DNA from: Pyruvatibacter mobilis
GTDB lineage: Bacteria > Pseudomonadota > Alphaproteobacteria > CGMCC-115125
Assembly: GCF_012848855.1 (NCBI RefSeq)
Contig: NZ_CP051630.1
Coordinates: 1,777,501-1,841,500 of the forward strand
Direction of reading: 5' to 3'
Length of the DNA: 64,000 bases
The notes beneath the pieces were generated by a model. That model was given only the letters and a program-made list of their open reading frames with translations. It did not search any database and was not told the DNA's origin. Position numbers and translations under genes: made by a program. Shown here piece after piece: positions 47,786 through 56,335 of the stretch (position 1 is the stretch's first letter; the number at the start of each line of letters is the position of its first letter).

Positions 47786-49408
47786 TCACCGCTCGGAGAC
47801 CGGCACGGCCGCCGGGGCACCATCGCGCAGCAGCTTGTAGGTGATCGAATCCATCAGGGCCTGGAAGGACGCATCCACGATGTTCGGCGAGACGCCGACA
47901 GTGGACCAGCGTGCTCCCTCCCCGTCCACACTTTCGATCATCACGCGGGTCACGGCCTCGGTACCGCTCGTCAGGATACGGACCTTGAAATCTGCCAGCC
48001 GCAGATCTTCGAGCCATGACGAGTACTTGCCGAGATCCTTGCGCAGGGCCTGGTCCAGCGCGTTGACGGGGCCGTTTCCCTCGCCCGCGCTCATGATGCT
48101 GACGCCGTCGACGGAGACCTTCACTGTCGCTTCGGACACGGTCACCAGTTCGCCCACCGCGTTGTAGCGGCGCTCCACCATCACGCGGAAGCTCTCCACT
48201 TCGAAGAAATGCGGCACCTCGCCCAGGGCGCGACGGGCCAGCAGTTCGAAGGAGGCTTCCGCACCGTCATAGGCGTAGCCGAGGAACTCGCGCTCCTTCA
48301 CCTCGTCCACAAGCCGCTTCACGCGCGGGTCCTGCGCCTCCACTTCGATGCCGGCGCTTTCGAGCTGCGCCAGCACGTTGGAGCGGCCCGCCTGGTCGGA
48401 CACCAGGATGCGGCGCTTGTTGCCTACCGCTTCCGGCGGCACATGCTCATAGGTGGAGGGGTCTTTCTGCACCGCGGAGACATGCAGCCCGCCCTTATGG
48501 GCAAAGGCCGACGCGCCCACATAGGGCTGATGCCGGTTCGGGGTGCGATTGAGGATTTCATCCAGCAGGCGGCTGACATGGGTCAGCTGCTTCAGGCTGT
48601 CATGGGGCACGCCGGTCTCGAAGCGGTCAGCGAATTCAGGCTTCAGCATCAGGGTTGGCAGCAGCGACACCATATTGGCATTGCCGCAGCGTTCACCCAG
48701 GCCGTTCAGTGTGCCCTGGATCTGCCGCACCCCGCCGCGGATCGCGGCCAGCGTGTTGGCCACGGCGTTTTCCGTGTCGTTATGGGCATGGATGCCCAGA
48801 TTGTCGCCGGGGATGTGCTTGGCCACCTCGCGGGTGATCGCCTCCACCTCATGGGGCAGCGTGCCGCCATTGGTGTCGCACAGCACCACCCAGCGCGCGC
48901 CCGCTGCCAGCGCCTCATTGGCGCAGGCGATGGCGTAGTCCGGGTTTGCTTTGTAGCCGTCGAAAAAATGCTCGCAGTCGATCATCGGCTCACGCTTGTG
49001 CTTGGTGATCGCCTGCACGCTGTCGCGAATGGCTTCGAGGTTTTCGTCAAGCGAGCAGCCAAGCGCAACTTCCACCTGGTGATCCCATGTCTTGGCGACG
49101 AGACACACCACGTCGGACTCTGCGTCGAACAGGGCCGCAAGCCCCGGATCATTGTCCGCCGACCGCCCCACGCGCTTGGTCATGCCGAAGGCGGTCATGC
49201 GTGCTGAATTAAGCCCGCGCTTTTCGCTGAAGAAGGCAGTGTCCGTCGGGTTGGCGCCAGGCCAACCGCCTTCCACATAGTCGATGCCCAGCTCGTCGAG
49301 GGTTTCGGCAATGCGGATCTTGTCCTCGACGCTGAAATCAACGCCCTGCGTCTGCGCGCCGTCGCGCAGGGTGGTGTCGAACAGGTAGAGACGTTCCTTG
49401 GAGCTCAT
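47786..49408 (-). CDS. cimA: Citramalate synthase
   Basis: 540 residues from the ATG at 49408, which has AAGGAC eight bases upstream. The DRE-TIM barrel begins LFDTTLRDGAQTQGVDF, then DYVEGGWPGANPTD, HAHNDTENAVANTL and FAHKGGLHVSAVQKD. The C-terminal allosteric LeuA-type domain covers about residues 390-530. The length and the GGWPGANP motif separate CimA from 2-isopropylmalate synthase. It condenses pyruvate and acetyl-CoA to (R)-citramalate, opening the threonine-independent route to isoleucine. It starts 14 bases after cysS, so the two are co-transcribed, and a Cys/Thr/Ile-codon leader ORF lies upstream of cysS. Confidence 0.92.
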   Translation of the reverse strand: MSSKERLYLFDTTLRDGAQTQGVDFSVEDKIRIAETLDELGIDYVEGGWPGANPTDTAFFSEKRGLNSARMTAFGMTKRVGRSADNDPGLAALFDAESDVVCLVAKTWDHQVEVALGCSLDENLEAIRDSVQAITKHKREPMIDCEHFFDGYKANPDYAIACANEALAAGARWVVLCDTNGGTLPHEVEAITREVAKHIPGDNLGIHAHNDTENAVANTLAAIRGGVRQIQGTLNGLGERCGNANMVSLLPTLMLKPEFADRFETGVPHDSLKQLTHVSRLLDEILNRTPNRHQPYVGASAFAHKGGLHVSAVQKDPSTYEHVPPEAVGNKRRILVSDQAGRSNVLAQLESAGIEVEAQDPRVKRLVDEVKEREFLGYAYDGAEASFELLARRALGEVPHFFEVESFRVMVERRYNAVGELVTVSEATVKVSVDGVSIMSAGEGNGPVNALDQALRKDLGKYSSWLEDLRLADFKVRILTSGTEAVTRVMIESVDGEGARWSTVGVSPNIVDASFQALMDSITYKLLRDGAPAAVPVSER

Positions 49409-49421
49409 TGTGCTTTGTCCT

Positions 49422-50798
49422 TCACGGCGCGACTGACCAGGTGGTGCCTTCCGGCCCGTCCTTGATCTCGACACCCATTGCCGTCAGTTCATCCCGCAGC
49501 CGGTCGGCCTCGGCAAAATCCTTCGCTTTGCGCGCGGCGTTGCGCGCAGCGATCATGTTTTCCACATGCGCGTCATCAATAGCAGATGACTGGGGCCGCC
49601 AGGCCGCCCATTCCTCCGCAGACTGACCAAACAGGCCCAGCAACTGGCCCGATGCTTTCAGGGCACGTGCGGCGTCTTCGCTGCCCTTTTGTGCCTCGCT
49701 GTAGAGGCCATGCATCACGGCAAGCGCCTGCGGCGTGTTGAAGTCGTCCAGCAGGGCCGCCGCCACGCTCGCCGGCACGTCATCTCCGGTTACGTTGCCT
49801 GCACCGGCGGTCACCTTGTACCAGCGGTCCAGAATGGCCTTGGCCTCACGCACGCCCTCCGCCGTCCAGTTCAGAGGCTGGCGGTAATGGGTCATGAACA
49901 GATGCAGCCGCAGCGCCTCGCCCGGCCAGTCCTCCAGCAGGTCGTGCACGACCAGGAAGTTGCCGAGGGACTTCGACATCTTCTCGCCGTCCACCTGCAG
50001 AAAGCCGCCATGCATCCAGTAATTGGCGAGCGCCGCACCGTCATGAGCGCAGGTGGATTGCGCCACCTCGTTTTCATGGTGCGGGAAGGCAAGGTCGATG
50101 CCGCCACCATGAATGTCGAAGGTTTCGCCCAGCAGCTCCTCGCTCATCACGGAGCATTCAAGATGCCAGCCCGGGCGGCCATTGCCCCACGGGCTGTCCC
50201 AGCCGGGCATGTCGTCGTCACTCGGCTTCCACAGCACGAAATCCGTCGCATTGCGCTTGTAGGGCGCCACTTCCACACGGGCCCCGGCAATCATGTCATC
50301 CAGCGACCGGCCGGACAGCTGGCCATAGTCCTTGTCTGACGAGACGTCGAACAGCACGTGGCCTTCCGCCTCATAGGCATGGCCCTTGTCGATGAGCGTC
50401 TGCACCATGGCGACCATCCCATCCACATAATCCGTCGCGCGCGGCTCATGGGTGGGCGTCAGTGCGCCGAGGCCCGCCATGTCCTTCTGGTAGACCTCGG
50501 CGGTGCCATTGGTCAGCTCACGGATCGAGATGCCCCGCTCCACAGCGCGAGCCATGATCTTGTCGTCGATGTCGGTGATGTTGCGCACATAGGTGACGTG
50601 CTCCACGCCATAGGCATAGCGCAGCACACGGAAAACGAGATCGAACGTCACCGCCGTGCGGCCATTGCCGATATGCGCATAGTCATAAACCGTGGGTCCG
50701 CAGGCATAGAGCCGCACATTTGCCGCGTCGATGGGCTCGAACACCCGCTTTTCGCGGCGTCCGGTGTCGTAGATGGTGAGCGTCACGTCACGCGACAT
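49422..50798 (-). CDS. cysS: Cysteinyl-tRNA synthetase
   Basis: 458 residues. It is a class I synthetase with HIGH-type motif HIGN in CGPTVYDYAHIGNGRTA. Zinc ligands lie in the same CGPT Cys, WHLECSVM, and FPHHENE, and the KMSKS motif is EKMSKSLGNF. It charges tRNA-Cys. The start ATG at 50798 has GAAGGAC just upstream, and that site follows directly after a small GC-rich hairpin (50814-50827). The 178-base gap to gltX holds the Cys-rich leader ORF described separately, which would make cysS-cimA expression respond to amino-acid supply. Confidence 0.97.
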   Translation of the reverse strand: MSRDVTLTIYDTGRREKRVFEPIDAANVRLYACGPTVYDYAHIGNGRTAVTFDLVFRVLRYAYGVEHVTYVRNITDIDDKIMARAVERGISIRELTNGTAEVYQKDMAGLGALTPTHEPRATDYVDGMVAMVQTLIDKGHAYEAEGHVLFDVSSDKDYGQLSGRSLDDMIAGARVEVAPYKRNATDFVLWKPSDDDMPGWDSPWGNGRPGWHLECSVMSEELLGETFDIHGGGIDLAFPHHENEVAQSTCAHDGAALANYWMHGGFLQVDGEKMSKSLGNFLVVHDLLEDWPGEALRLHLFMTHYRQPLNWTAEGVREAKAILDRWYKVTAGAGNVTGDDVPASVAAALLDDFNTPQALAVMHGLYSEAQKGSEDAARALKASGQLLGLFGQSAEEWAAWRPQSSAIDDAHVENMIAARNAARKAKDFAEADRLRDELTAMGVEIKDGPEGTTWSVAP

Positions 50799-50813
50799 AG
50801 AGTCCGTCCTTCA

Positions 50814-50827
50814 AGGCCTGCTGGCCT
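50814..50827 (-). other. Hairpin adjoining the cysS ribosome binding site
   Basis: On the minus strand AGGCC-AGCA-GGCCT forms a 5-bp stem, ending a few bases before the cysS GAAGGAC. Its 5' part (CGA-G-GCCAGC, 50820-50829) can alternatively pair with GCTGGCTCG at 50874-50882, the 3' arm of the leader hairpin. Confidence 0.5.
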
Positions 50828-50875
50828 CGGGGCGAAACGTCTTGTCTGGGATCAGGATTTTGACGAACGGCCGCG

Positions 50876-50896
50876 AGCCAGCGTTTTGCGCTAGCT
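50876..50896 (-). promoter_or_regulatory. Leader hairpin covering the leader-ORF stop codon
   Basis: Minus-strand AGCTAGCG-CAAAA-CGCTGGCT: an 8-bp stem with one U-G pair and a 5-base loop. The TAG stop of the leader ORF lies in the 5' arm, so a ribosome finishing the ORF would melt it. The 3' arm is complementary to the hairpin next to the cysS start. Confidence 0.55.
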
Positions 50897-50944
50897 GATA
50901 ATAATGGTGCAGCAAATGCACGCGGTGGTGGCGGCGATGGTCAT
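50891..50944 (-). CDS. Putative Cys/Thr/Ile-codon leader peptide of cysS-cimA
   Basis: A 17-residue ORF reading MTIAATTACICCTIIIS. Three Cys, four Thr and five Ile codons in 17 is far from normal composition. It lies between gltX (stop at 50977) and cysS (start at 50798) on the same strand. The adjacent genes charge tRNA-Cys (cysS) and make isoleucine precursors (cimA), so codon content and downstream function agree, as in thr/ilv attenuator leaders. No good Shine-Dalgarno precedes the ATG. However, TTGATT (50980-50975) and CAAAGT (50957-50952), spaced by 17 bases, would place a transcript start at or next to the ATG, suggesting a leaderless mRNA. Translation is unproven. Confidence 0.55.
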   Translation of the reverse strand: MTIAATTACICCTIIIS

Positions 50945-50951
50945 GAGCCGG

Positions 50952-50980
50952 ACTTTGGCGACAAAGCCTTAAAAAATCAA
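50952..50980 (-). promoter_or_regulatory. Possible promoter of the leader-cysS-cimA unit
   Basis: Minus-strand TTGATT (-35-like, overlapping the gltX stop) and CAAAGT (-10-like, weak) with a 17-base spacer. The predicted transcript start is within a base or two of the leader ATG at 50944. A short T-run (TTTTTT) just after the gltX stop could also end some gltX transcripts. This is a weak match. Confidence 0.35.
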
Positions 50981-52320
50981 CCCATATCCCCGGCAAGCCG
51001 GCTGCGCGCCTTGTCGCGGCCGATGAGCGGCAGCAGCGCCTTCAGTTCCGGGCCGTGATCAAGGCCGGTCAGCGCCAGCCGAAGCGGCATGAACAGGCCC
51101 TTGCCCTTGGCGCCAGTCTCGGCCTTCACAGCATCTGTCCAGGTCTTCCAGGTGGTCTCGTCCCAGGGTTCCGGCGGCAGCAGGGCGGCTGCGGCCTGCG
51201 CAAAGGCCGGATCCTCGATCACCGGCGAAATCTCCCCCTCAGTGATCGTCTTCCACAGGGCTGCATCGGCAAGCGTCTCGAGATTGCCGCGAATGGCCGC
51301 CCACAGCTCCGGCGACATATCTATGCCCCGGGCAGCAAGCCGGTCCGCGACCTGGTCAAAGGCTGCCTCATGCAGCCAGTCCGCATTGAGGCGGGCAATG
51401 TCGTCCACCGCGTAATGCCCCGGCGCGCGGCCGAACTTCGAAAACTCGAAATTCTCCACCAGAGCCTCAAGGCTCATGGGCCGCACATCATCGGAGGTGC
51501 CGAGCAGCGCCAGATAGCTCGTCAGCGCCTCCGGCTCGAGGCCCATGGCGCGCACTTCCTCCACGCTGGCACCGCCCTCGCGCTTGGACAGCTTCGCCCC
51601 GCCCGCCGCCACCATCAGCGGGAAATGACCAAACACAGGAAGCTTCGTACCAATCGCTTCCCATAGCTCAATCTGAACACCTGTATTTGTCACATGGTCT
51701 TCGCCACGCAGAACATTCGTTATGCCCAGTTCGCTGTCATCCACCGCAGATGGCAGCATGTAGGTATAGGTGCCGTCCTCCCGGATCAGCACCGGGTCGG
51801 ACAGTGACGCGGTCTCGATGGATTGCGGCCCGCGCACGAGATCGTTCCACGACACGGTGTCATGGGACAGCTTGAAGCGCCAATGGGGCGTGCGGCCCTC
51901 GGCCTCCAGCGCTGTGCGCTCGTCGGCACTCAGCTCAAGGGCGGCGCGGTCATAGACAGGCGGCTTGCCCCGGGCGAGCTGGCGCTTGCGGCGGCGGTCC
52001 AGTTCCGCGGGAGTCTCGTAGCAGGGATAAAGCAGCCCGCGCGCCTTCAGCGTCTCCGCGGCGGCATCATAGGTTGCAAGCCGGTCCGACTGGCGGGTTA
52101 CCTCGTCGAAATCGAGACCCGCCCAGGCAAGGTCATCGGCAATCGCGTCGGCATATTCCCGCGTCGAGCGGGCCAGATCCGTATCATCGAAGCGCAGCAC
52201 GATGCTGCCGCCCATCTTGCGGGTATAGAGCCAGTTGAGCAGCGCGGCTCGCAGGTTGCCCACATGCAGCGCCCCTGTCGGGCTGGGCGCAAAGCGGGTT
52301 CGGACCGTATTAGCGGGCAT
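50977..52320 (-). CDS. gltX: Glutamyl-tRNA synthetase
   Basis: 447 residues. It is a class I synthetase with HIGH motif HVGN in FAPSPTGALHVGNLRAALLN, the GluRS segment RFDDTDLARSTREY, and the KMSKS-type motif AKLSKREGGASVEE. The C-terminal anticodon-binding region is short. Only one copy is visible here, though alphaproteobacteria often carry two, one of which may charge tRNA-Gln for the GatCAB route; I cannot tell which this is. Its start overlaps the nadE end by 11 bases, so the two are probably co-transcribed. It is upstream of the cysS leader. Confidence 0.93.
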   Translation of the reverse strand: MPANTVRTRFAPSPTGALHVGNLRAALLNWLYTRKMGGSIVLRFDDTDLARSTREYADAIADDLAWAGLDFDEVTRQSDRLATYDAAAETLKARGLLYPCYETPAELDRRRKRQLARGKPPVYDRAALELSADERTALEAEGRTPHWRFKLSHDTVSWNDLVRGPQSIETASLSDPVLIREDGTYTYMLPSAVDDSELGITNVLRGEDHVTNTGVQIELWEAIGTKLPVFGHFPLMVAAGGAKLSKREGGASVEEVRAMGLEPEALTSYLALLGTSDDVRPMSLEALVENFEFSKFGRAPGHYAVDDIARLNADWLHEAAFDQVADRLAARGIDMSPELWAAIRGNLETLADAALWKTITEGEISPVIEDPAFAQAAAALLPPEPWDETTWKTWTDAVKAETGAKGKGLFMPLRLALTGLDHGPELKALLPLIGRDKARSRLAGDMG

Positions 52321-53971
52321 CGCGGAAGCCGTTGGTGATCGGGTAACGGCGGTCGCGGCCGAAATATTTGCGGCCGATCTTCACGCCGGGGGCTGCCTGG
52401 CGGCGCTTGTATTCGGCGATATAGAGCAAGTGCTCGATACGTTTCACCACGTCGCGGTCATGGCCGCGGGCGATGATTTCCTCGGCGCTCTGCTCGTGCT
52501 CCACCAGGCCTTCCAGGATGTCGTCCAGCACCGGATATGGCGGCAGGCTGTCCTCATCCTTCTGGTCTTCGCGCAACTCAGCAGAAGGCGGCTTGTCGAT
52601 GATCCGTTGCGGGATCACCCGGCCGTCCGGACCCAGACCAATCGCAGGCTTGTTCTGGTTGCGCCATTCACACAGCGCGAAGACCTGCATCTTGTAGAGG
52701 TCCTTGATGGGATTGAAGCCGCCATTCATGTCGCCGTACAGCGTGGCATAGCCGACGGACACTTCCGACTTGTTGCCGGTGGTCACTACCATGTCGCCGA
52801 ACTTGTTGGACAGGGCCATCAGCAACAGGCCGCGGGCGCGGGACTGGATGTTCTCTTCGGTGATGTCCGGGTCGTGGCCCTCGAACAGGGGGGCAAGCGC
52901 TCCTTCGATCGCGTCAACCGTCTCGGAAATTGCAACCGTGTCGAGCCGGGTGCCGATGAGCTTCGCGCAGGCTTCCGCGTCATCCAGGCTTTCCTGGCTT
53001 GTGTATTTCGACGGCAGCATCACGCAGCGGACCTTGTCCGGGCCAAGCGCATCCGCCGCCATGGCAGCGCAGATGGCACTGTCGATCCCGCCGGACAGAC
53101 CCAGCACCACCCCGGGAAACCGGTTCTTGTTGACGTAATCACGCAGGCCCAGCACACAGGCGCTGTAGATCGCTTCAAGACCTTCCGGGTCCGGAGCACG
53201 GGCGCCTGCCGCACAGGTCCAGCCCGCCTCGCCGCGCGTCCACTCGGTCATCACCAGAGCTTCATCGAAGGCCGGCATGCTCAGGGGCACGGTGAAATCC
53301 GTGTTCATCACGAAGGACGCGCCGTCGAAGACAAGCTCGTCCTGACCGCCCACCTGGTTGACATAGGCCAGCGGCAGGCCGCTTTCGCTGATGCGGGCGC
53401 GTACATGGTCCATGCGGGCACCGTGCTTGGTGGCCTCAAAGGGCGAGCCGTTGGGCACCAGCAACAGGTCCGCGCCGCGCGCCTTCAGCGTCGCCACCAC
53501 ATGCTCGTGCCAGATGTCCTCGCAGATGGGCACGCCGAGCTTGATGCCGCGGAACGGGATCGGATCCGGGTTGCGGCCGGGCGCGAAGACGCGCATCTCG
53601 TCGAACACGCCGTAATTGGGCAACATCTGCTTGTGGCGCACTTCAGCGACCTTGCCGCCCTCCAGCAGTGCCACCGAATTATGCAGCAGGCCCGCGTCCC
53701 GCAGCGGCACGCCGATGAGGACGGCGGGGCCGCCATCGGCTGTGTCGGCTGCAAAGTCCTCCAGCACCGCACGGGCGGCGTCCTGGAAGGCAGGCTTCAG
53801 CACCAGGTCTTCGGGCGGGTAGCCGGAGACGAACAGCTCGGTGAAGACGATGAGGTCGGCGCCCTTGGCGGCCGCTTCGGCGCGCGCTGAGCGGGCCCGG
53901 GCGATATTCGCCTCGACATTACCCACCACCGGGTTGAGCTGCGCCAGGCAGATGGAAAGCGTATCTGTCAT
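52310..53971 (-). CDS. nadE: Glutamine-dependent NAD+ synthetase
   Basis: 553 residues from the ATG at 53971; a frame to 54007 is open. The N-terminal nitrilase-type glutaminase has its Glu in FTELFVSGYPPED, Lys in RHKQMLPNYGVFDE and nucleophile Cys in GVPICEDIWHE. The C-terminal synthetase has the PP-loop GLSGGIDSAICAAMAADALG and TGNKSEVSVGYATLYGDMNG. It amidates deamido-NAD to NAD using glutamine. It is followed by gltX with an 11-base overlap and preceded by the Gfo/Idh gene with a 39-base gap, all on the minus strand. Confidence 0.95.
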   Translation of the reverse strand: MTDTLSICLAQLNPVVGNVEANIARARSARAEAAAKGADLIVFTELFVSGYPPEDLVLKPAFQDAARAVLEDFAADTADGGPAVLIGVPLRDAGLLHNSVALLEGGKVAEVRHKQMLPNYGVFDEMRVFAPGRNPDPIPFRGIKLGVPICEDIWHEHVVATLKARGADLLLVPNGSPFEATKHGARMDHVRARISESGLPLAYVNQVGGQDELVFDGASFVMNTDFTVPLSMPAFDEALVMTEWTRGEAGWTCAAGARAPDPEGLEAIYSACVLGLRDYVNKNRFPGVVLGLSGGIDSAICAAMAADALGPDKVRCVMLPSKYTSQESLDDAEACAKLIGTRLDTVAISETVDAIEGALAPLFEGHDPDITEENIQSRARGLLLMALSNKFGDMVVTTGNKSEVSVGYATLYGDMNGGFNPIKDLYKMQVFALCEWRNQNKPAIGLGPDGRVIPQRIIDKPPSAELREDQKDEDSLPPYPVLDDILEGLVEHEQSAEEIIARGHDRDVVKRIEHLLYIAEYKRRQAAPGVKIGRKYFGRDRRYPITNGFRDAR

Positions 53972-54010
53972 TGCATGAGACCTAATGCGCTCCGGGCGCG
54001 ATGCCAAGCA

Positions 54011-55012
54011 TTACGCGCTCTCTTCGCGGGTGAGCGGCCCGACCGCCTCTTCGATCGCCAGCGCCGTCGCCAGAGCGCGGCGGGCGTCCTCGCCGCTCAC
54101 GCGCGGGCGGGCACCGGTTGCCACCGCATTCACGAAGCCGCCGATTTCCTCGGCCAGCGGGTCTTGCGACACGAGCTCATCCACCACGGGCAGCCCGTCC
54201 ACTTCGGACGGGTCCATGATGCGGCGCGGGCCGCCATTGCCGTTGCCTTCAGGGAACTCCACCAGCTCGAACTTGCGGTTGGCGAAATCGATCATGATCT
54301 CGCGGTCCTTGCAGGCGATGCGCACGGAGCGTTCCAGCTTGTCGCCGACGCGGCTGGCAAACACGCGCACGGTCTTGCCGTCCTCGGTGGTCACTGTCGC
54401 GTCGATCTCGTCGGCCAGATCGCCATGCACGGCGCGGCCGGTGGCCGTCACCTCGGCGGGCTTGTAGCGCAGGATCTGGTGGCTGATGTCGATGTCGTGG
54501 ATCATCAGGTCGAGGATCGCGCTCACATCGGTGTTGCGCCCGGTAAAGGGTCCTGCCCTACGGCAGACGATCTCCACCGGGTCGGACACCAGCGCCGGCA
54601 GATCAAAGCGCGAGAACACGTACCGTTCCTGGTGGCCCACCTGGATCACCGCCTGCTTTTCGCGCGCCAGCTTGATCAGCCGGTCTGCGTCTTCCAGGGT
54701 CGTCGCGATGGGTTTTTCGATCAGGACGTGAATGCCCTGCTCCAGGAAGCGGGACGCCAACTCGTAATGATGGGTGGCCGGTGCTGAAATGGACACAGCG
54801 TCCACCTTGCCGAAGAAGTCGTCGAGGCTGCCCATGACAGCGCAGCCAAACTCGTCTGCCACCATCTGTGCCCGTTCCGCGTCGAGATCGAACACGCCGA
54901 CGAGGTCCGCGCCGGGAATGGCGGCATATTTGCTGGCGTGCAGCCGGCCGAAATAGCCGGTGCCGACAACGCCCGTGCGGACGCGCGAAAGCTTGGGACG
55001 GTTATAGGGCAT
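54011..55012 (-). CDS. Gfo/Idh/MocA-family oxidoreductase
   Basis: 333 residues. The NAD(P)-binding motif is TGVVGTGYFGRLHASKY, then the family EKP (HVLIEKPIATTLEDAD) and VGHQERYVFSRFD, with MIHDIDISHQIL supplying the catalytic D-x3-H region. Many alphaproteobacteria carry a similar protein near lipid A genes, where GnnA-type enzymes oxidise UDP-GlcNAc at C3. The HQERY/FTGRNTDVSAI phrases are compatible, but no gnnB or lpx gene is present here, so the substrate stays open. It is a likely first gene of the nadE-gltX unit. Confidence 0.88.
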   Translation of the reverse strand: MPYNRPKLSRVRTGVVGTGYFGRLHASKYAAIPGADLVGVFDLDAERAQMVADEFGCAVMGSLDDFFGKVDAVSISAPATHHYELASRFLEQGIHVLIEKPIATTLEDADRLIKLAREKQAVIQVGHQERYVFSRFDLPALVSDPVEIVCRRAGPFTGRNTDVSAILDLMIHDIDISHQILRYKPAEVTATGRAVHGDLADEIDATVTTEDGKTVRVFASRVGDKLERSVRIACKDREIMIDFANRKFELVEFPEGNGNGGPRRIMDPSEVDGLPVVDELVSQDPLAEEIGGFVNAVATGARPRVSGEDARRALATALAIEEAVGPLTREESA

Positions 55013-55160
55013 GACGCTGAACTGAACTCGTGAGCCTGAGAGATCGGGCGGAACTGCCCTTGGTGTGCGGGCGCGAAGCTAGGCGATTGGCGCGCTGAGG
55101 CCAAGGGGCGCGTTCCCAAGGCTGCTCTGCACAACGCAGGGTCCGTTCGAAAATCGCACC

Positions 55161-55190
55161 TTGCAAGGGGCCGCCCTGCGTGTGTTAACT
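55161..55190 (+). promoter_or_regulatory. Candidate promoter for the MDR oxidoreductase pair
   Basis: TTGCAA (55161-55166) and TTAACT (55185-55190) are separated by 18 bases, about 57 bases upstream of the first MDR gene in the 234-base divergent region. The -10 element is only a fair match. Confidence 0.35.
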
Positions 55191-55246
55191 CTTGGCCACA
55201 TTTTGGGGGCCGATGCCCCTGCGTTTTCTGCACCAGATGGAGCCTG

Positions 55247-56266
55247 ATGATGGCGGTCACGGAAACCCGCGAAATCACCCTTTCGGATTCGCCCTCCGGC
55301 AAGCTGCAGACGCAGAATTTCGCGCTCTCCACCACGCCGCTGGCTGAGCCCGGCGACGGGGAACTGCTCATCCGGCTGCTTTACATCTCCATCGACGCTG
55401 CCAACCGGGCCTGGATGCAGGGCCGCACCTATCGCGACCAGGTGCTGCCCGGCACCAAGATGGCCGGCGGGGCGCTCGGCCAGGTCGTTGTCTCCAACCA
55501 TCCCGGCTTCAAGGCCGGTGATCTGGTGGAAGGCGACATGGGCTGGTGCGAGCATGTGGTGCTGCCGGGGGACGCTGTTGCCAAGCGCACCCAGCGCGGA
55601 CCGCTCACCCATCTGCTGTCCATTCTCGGCATCACCGGCAAGACGGCCTATTTCGGCATGCTGAAAATCGGTGCCCCGAAGAAGGGCGAAACCGTTGTTG
55701 TTTCCGCCGCTGCCGGTGCCGTCGGCTCGGTCGCGGGCCAGCTGGCCAAGACCCATGGGGCCCGCGTGGTCGGTATTGCGGGGTCCGATCGCAAGTGCCA
55801 GTGGCTCACCGACGAGCTCGGCTTCGACGCGGCGATCAACTACAACAAGGAACCGGTCGTGAAAGCGCTGAAGCAGGCTGCGCCGGACGGCGTGGACGTC
55901 TTCTTCGACAATGTAGGTGGCGATATCTTCGAAGGCGTGCTGTTCCGCATGAATATGCGCGGGCGCATCGTCTGCTGCGGCGCGGTTTCGCAATATGACA
56001 CCGAAACCCCCACCCACGGCCCGCGCGGCGTGCCGGGCCTGTTCGTCACCAAGCGCCTCAAGATCGAAGGCTTCATCGTCAGCGACTTCGCTGATCAGTT
56101 CGCCCAGGCCGAAGCAGAGCTCGCGGGCTTTGCCGCCCAGAGTCACATCAAGGTGGCCGAGGACATCGTCGAGGGATTGGAGAACGCGCCGCAGGCCTTG
56201 GTCGGTCTGCTCGGCGGCGAGAATCTCGGCAAGCGCCTCGTTCACGTGGCTGACCCGCAGGGCTAG
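55247..56266 (+). CDS. NADP-dependent MDR oxidoreductase (PTGR/CurA-like), copy 1
   Basis: 339 residues. It is a zinc-independent medium-chain dehydrogenase of the leukotriene B4 dehydrogenase/curcumin-reductase group. It has SIDAANRAWMQGRTYRDQVL, then VVSAAAGAVGSVAGQLAK (cofactor loop AAGAVG), VVGIAGSDRKCQWLTDELGF and FFDNVGGDIFEGVLFRM. These enzymes reduce the alkene of alpha,beta-unsaturated ketones or aldehydes. The start can be either of two adjacent ATGs (55247 or 55250), with GGAG upstream. It is a tandem paralogue of the following gene. It deviates from copy 2 at SIDAANRAWM where copy 2 has SVDPYMRGRM. Confidence 0.9.
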   Translation: MMAVTETREITLSDSPSGKLQTQNFALSTTPLAEPGDGELLIRLLYISIDAANRAWMQGRTYRDQVLPGTKMAGGALGQVVVSNHPGFKAGDLVEGDMGWCEHVVLPGDAVAKRTQRGPLTHLLSILGITGKTAYFGMLKIGAPKKGETVVVSAAAGAVGSVAGQLAKTHGARVVGIAGSDRKCQWLTDELGFDAAINYNKEPVVKALKQAAPDGVDVFFDNVGGDIFEGVLFRMNMRGRIVCCGAVSQYDTETPTHGPRGVPGLFVTKRLKIEGFIVSDFADQFAQAEAELAGFAAQSHIKVAEDIVEGLENAPQALVGLLGGENLGKRLVHVADPQG

Positions 56267-56335
56267 GTCCGCAGCGCCACGGCAACATGACATTTCGCTT
56301 TTTCTATCCGTAACCAGACAAACAGGGAGAAACCC

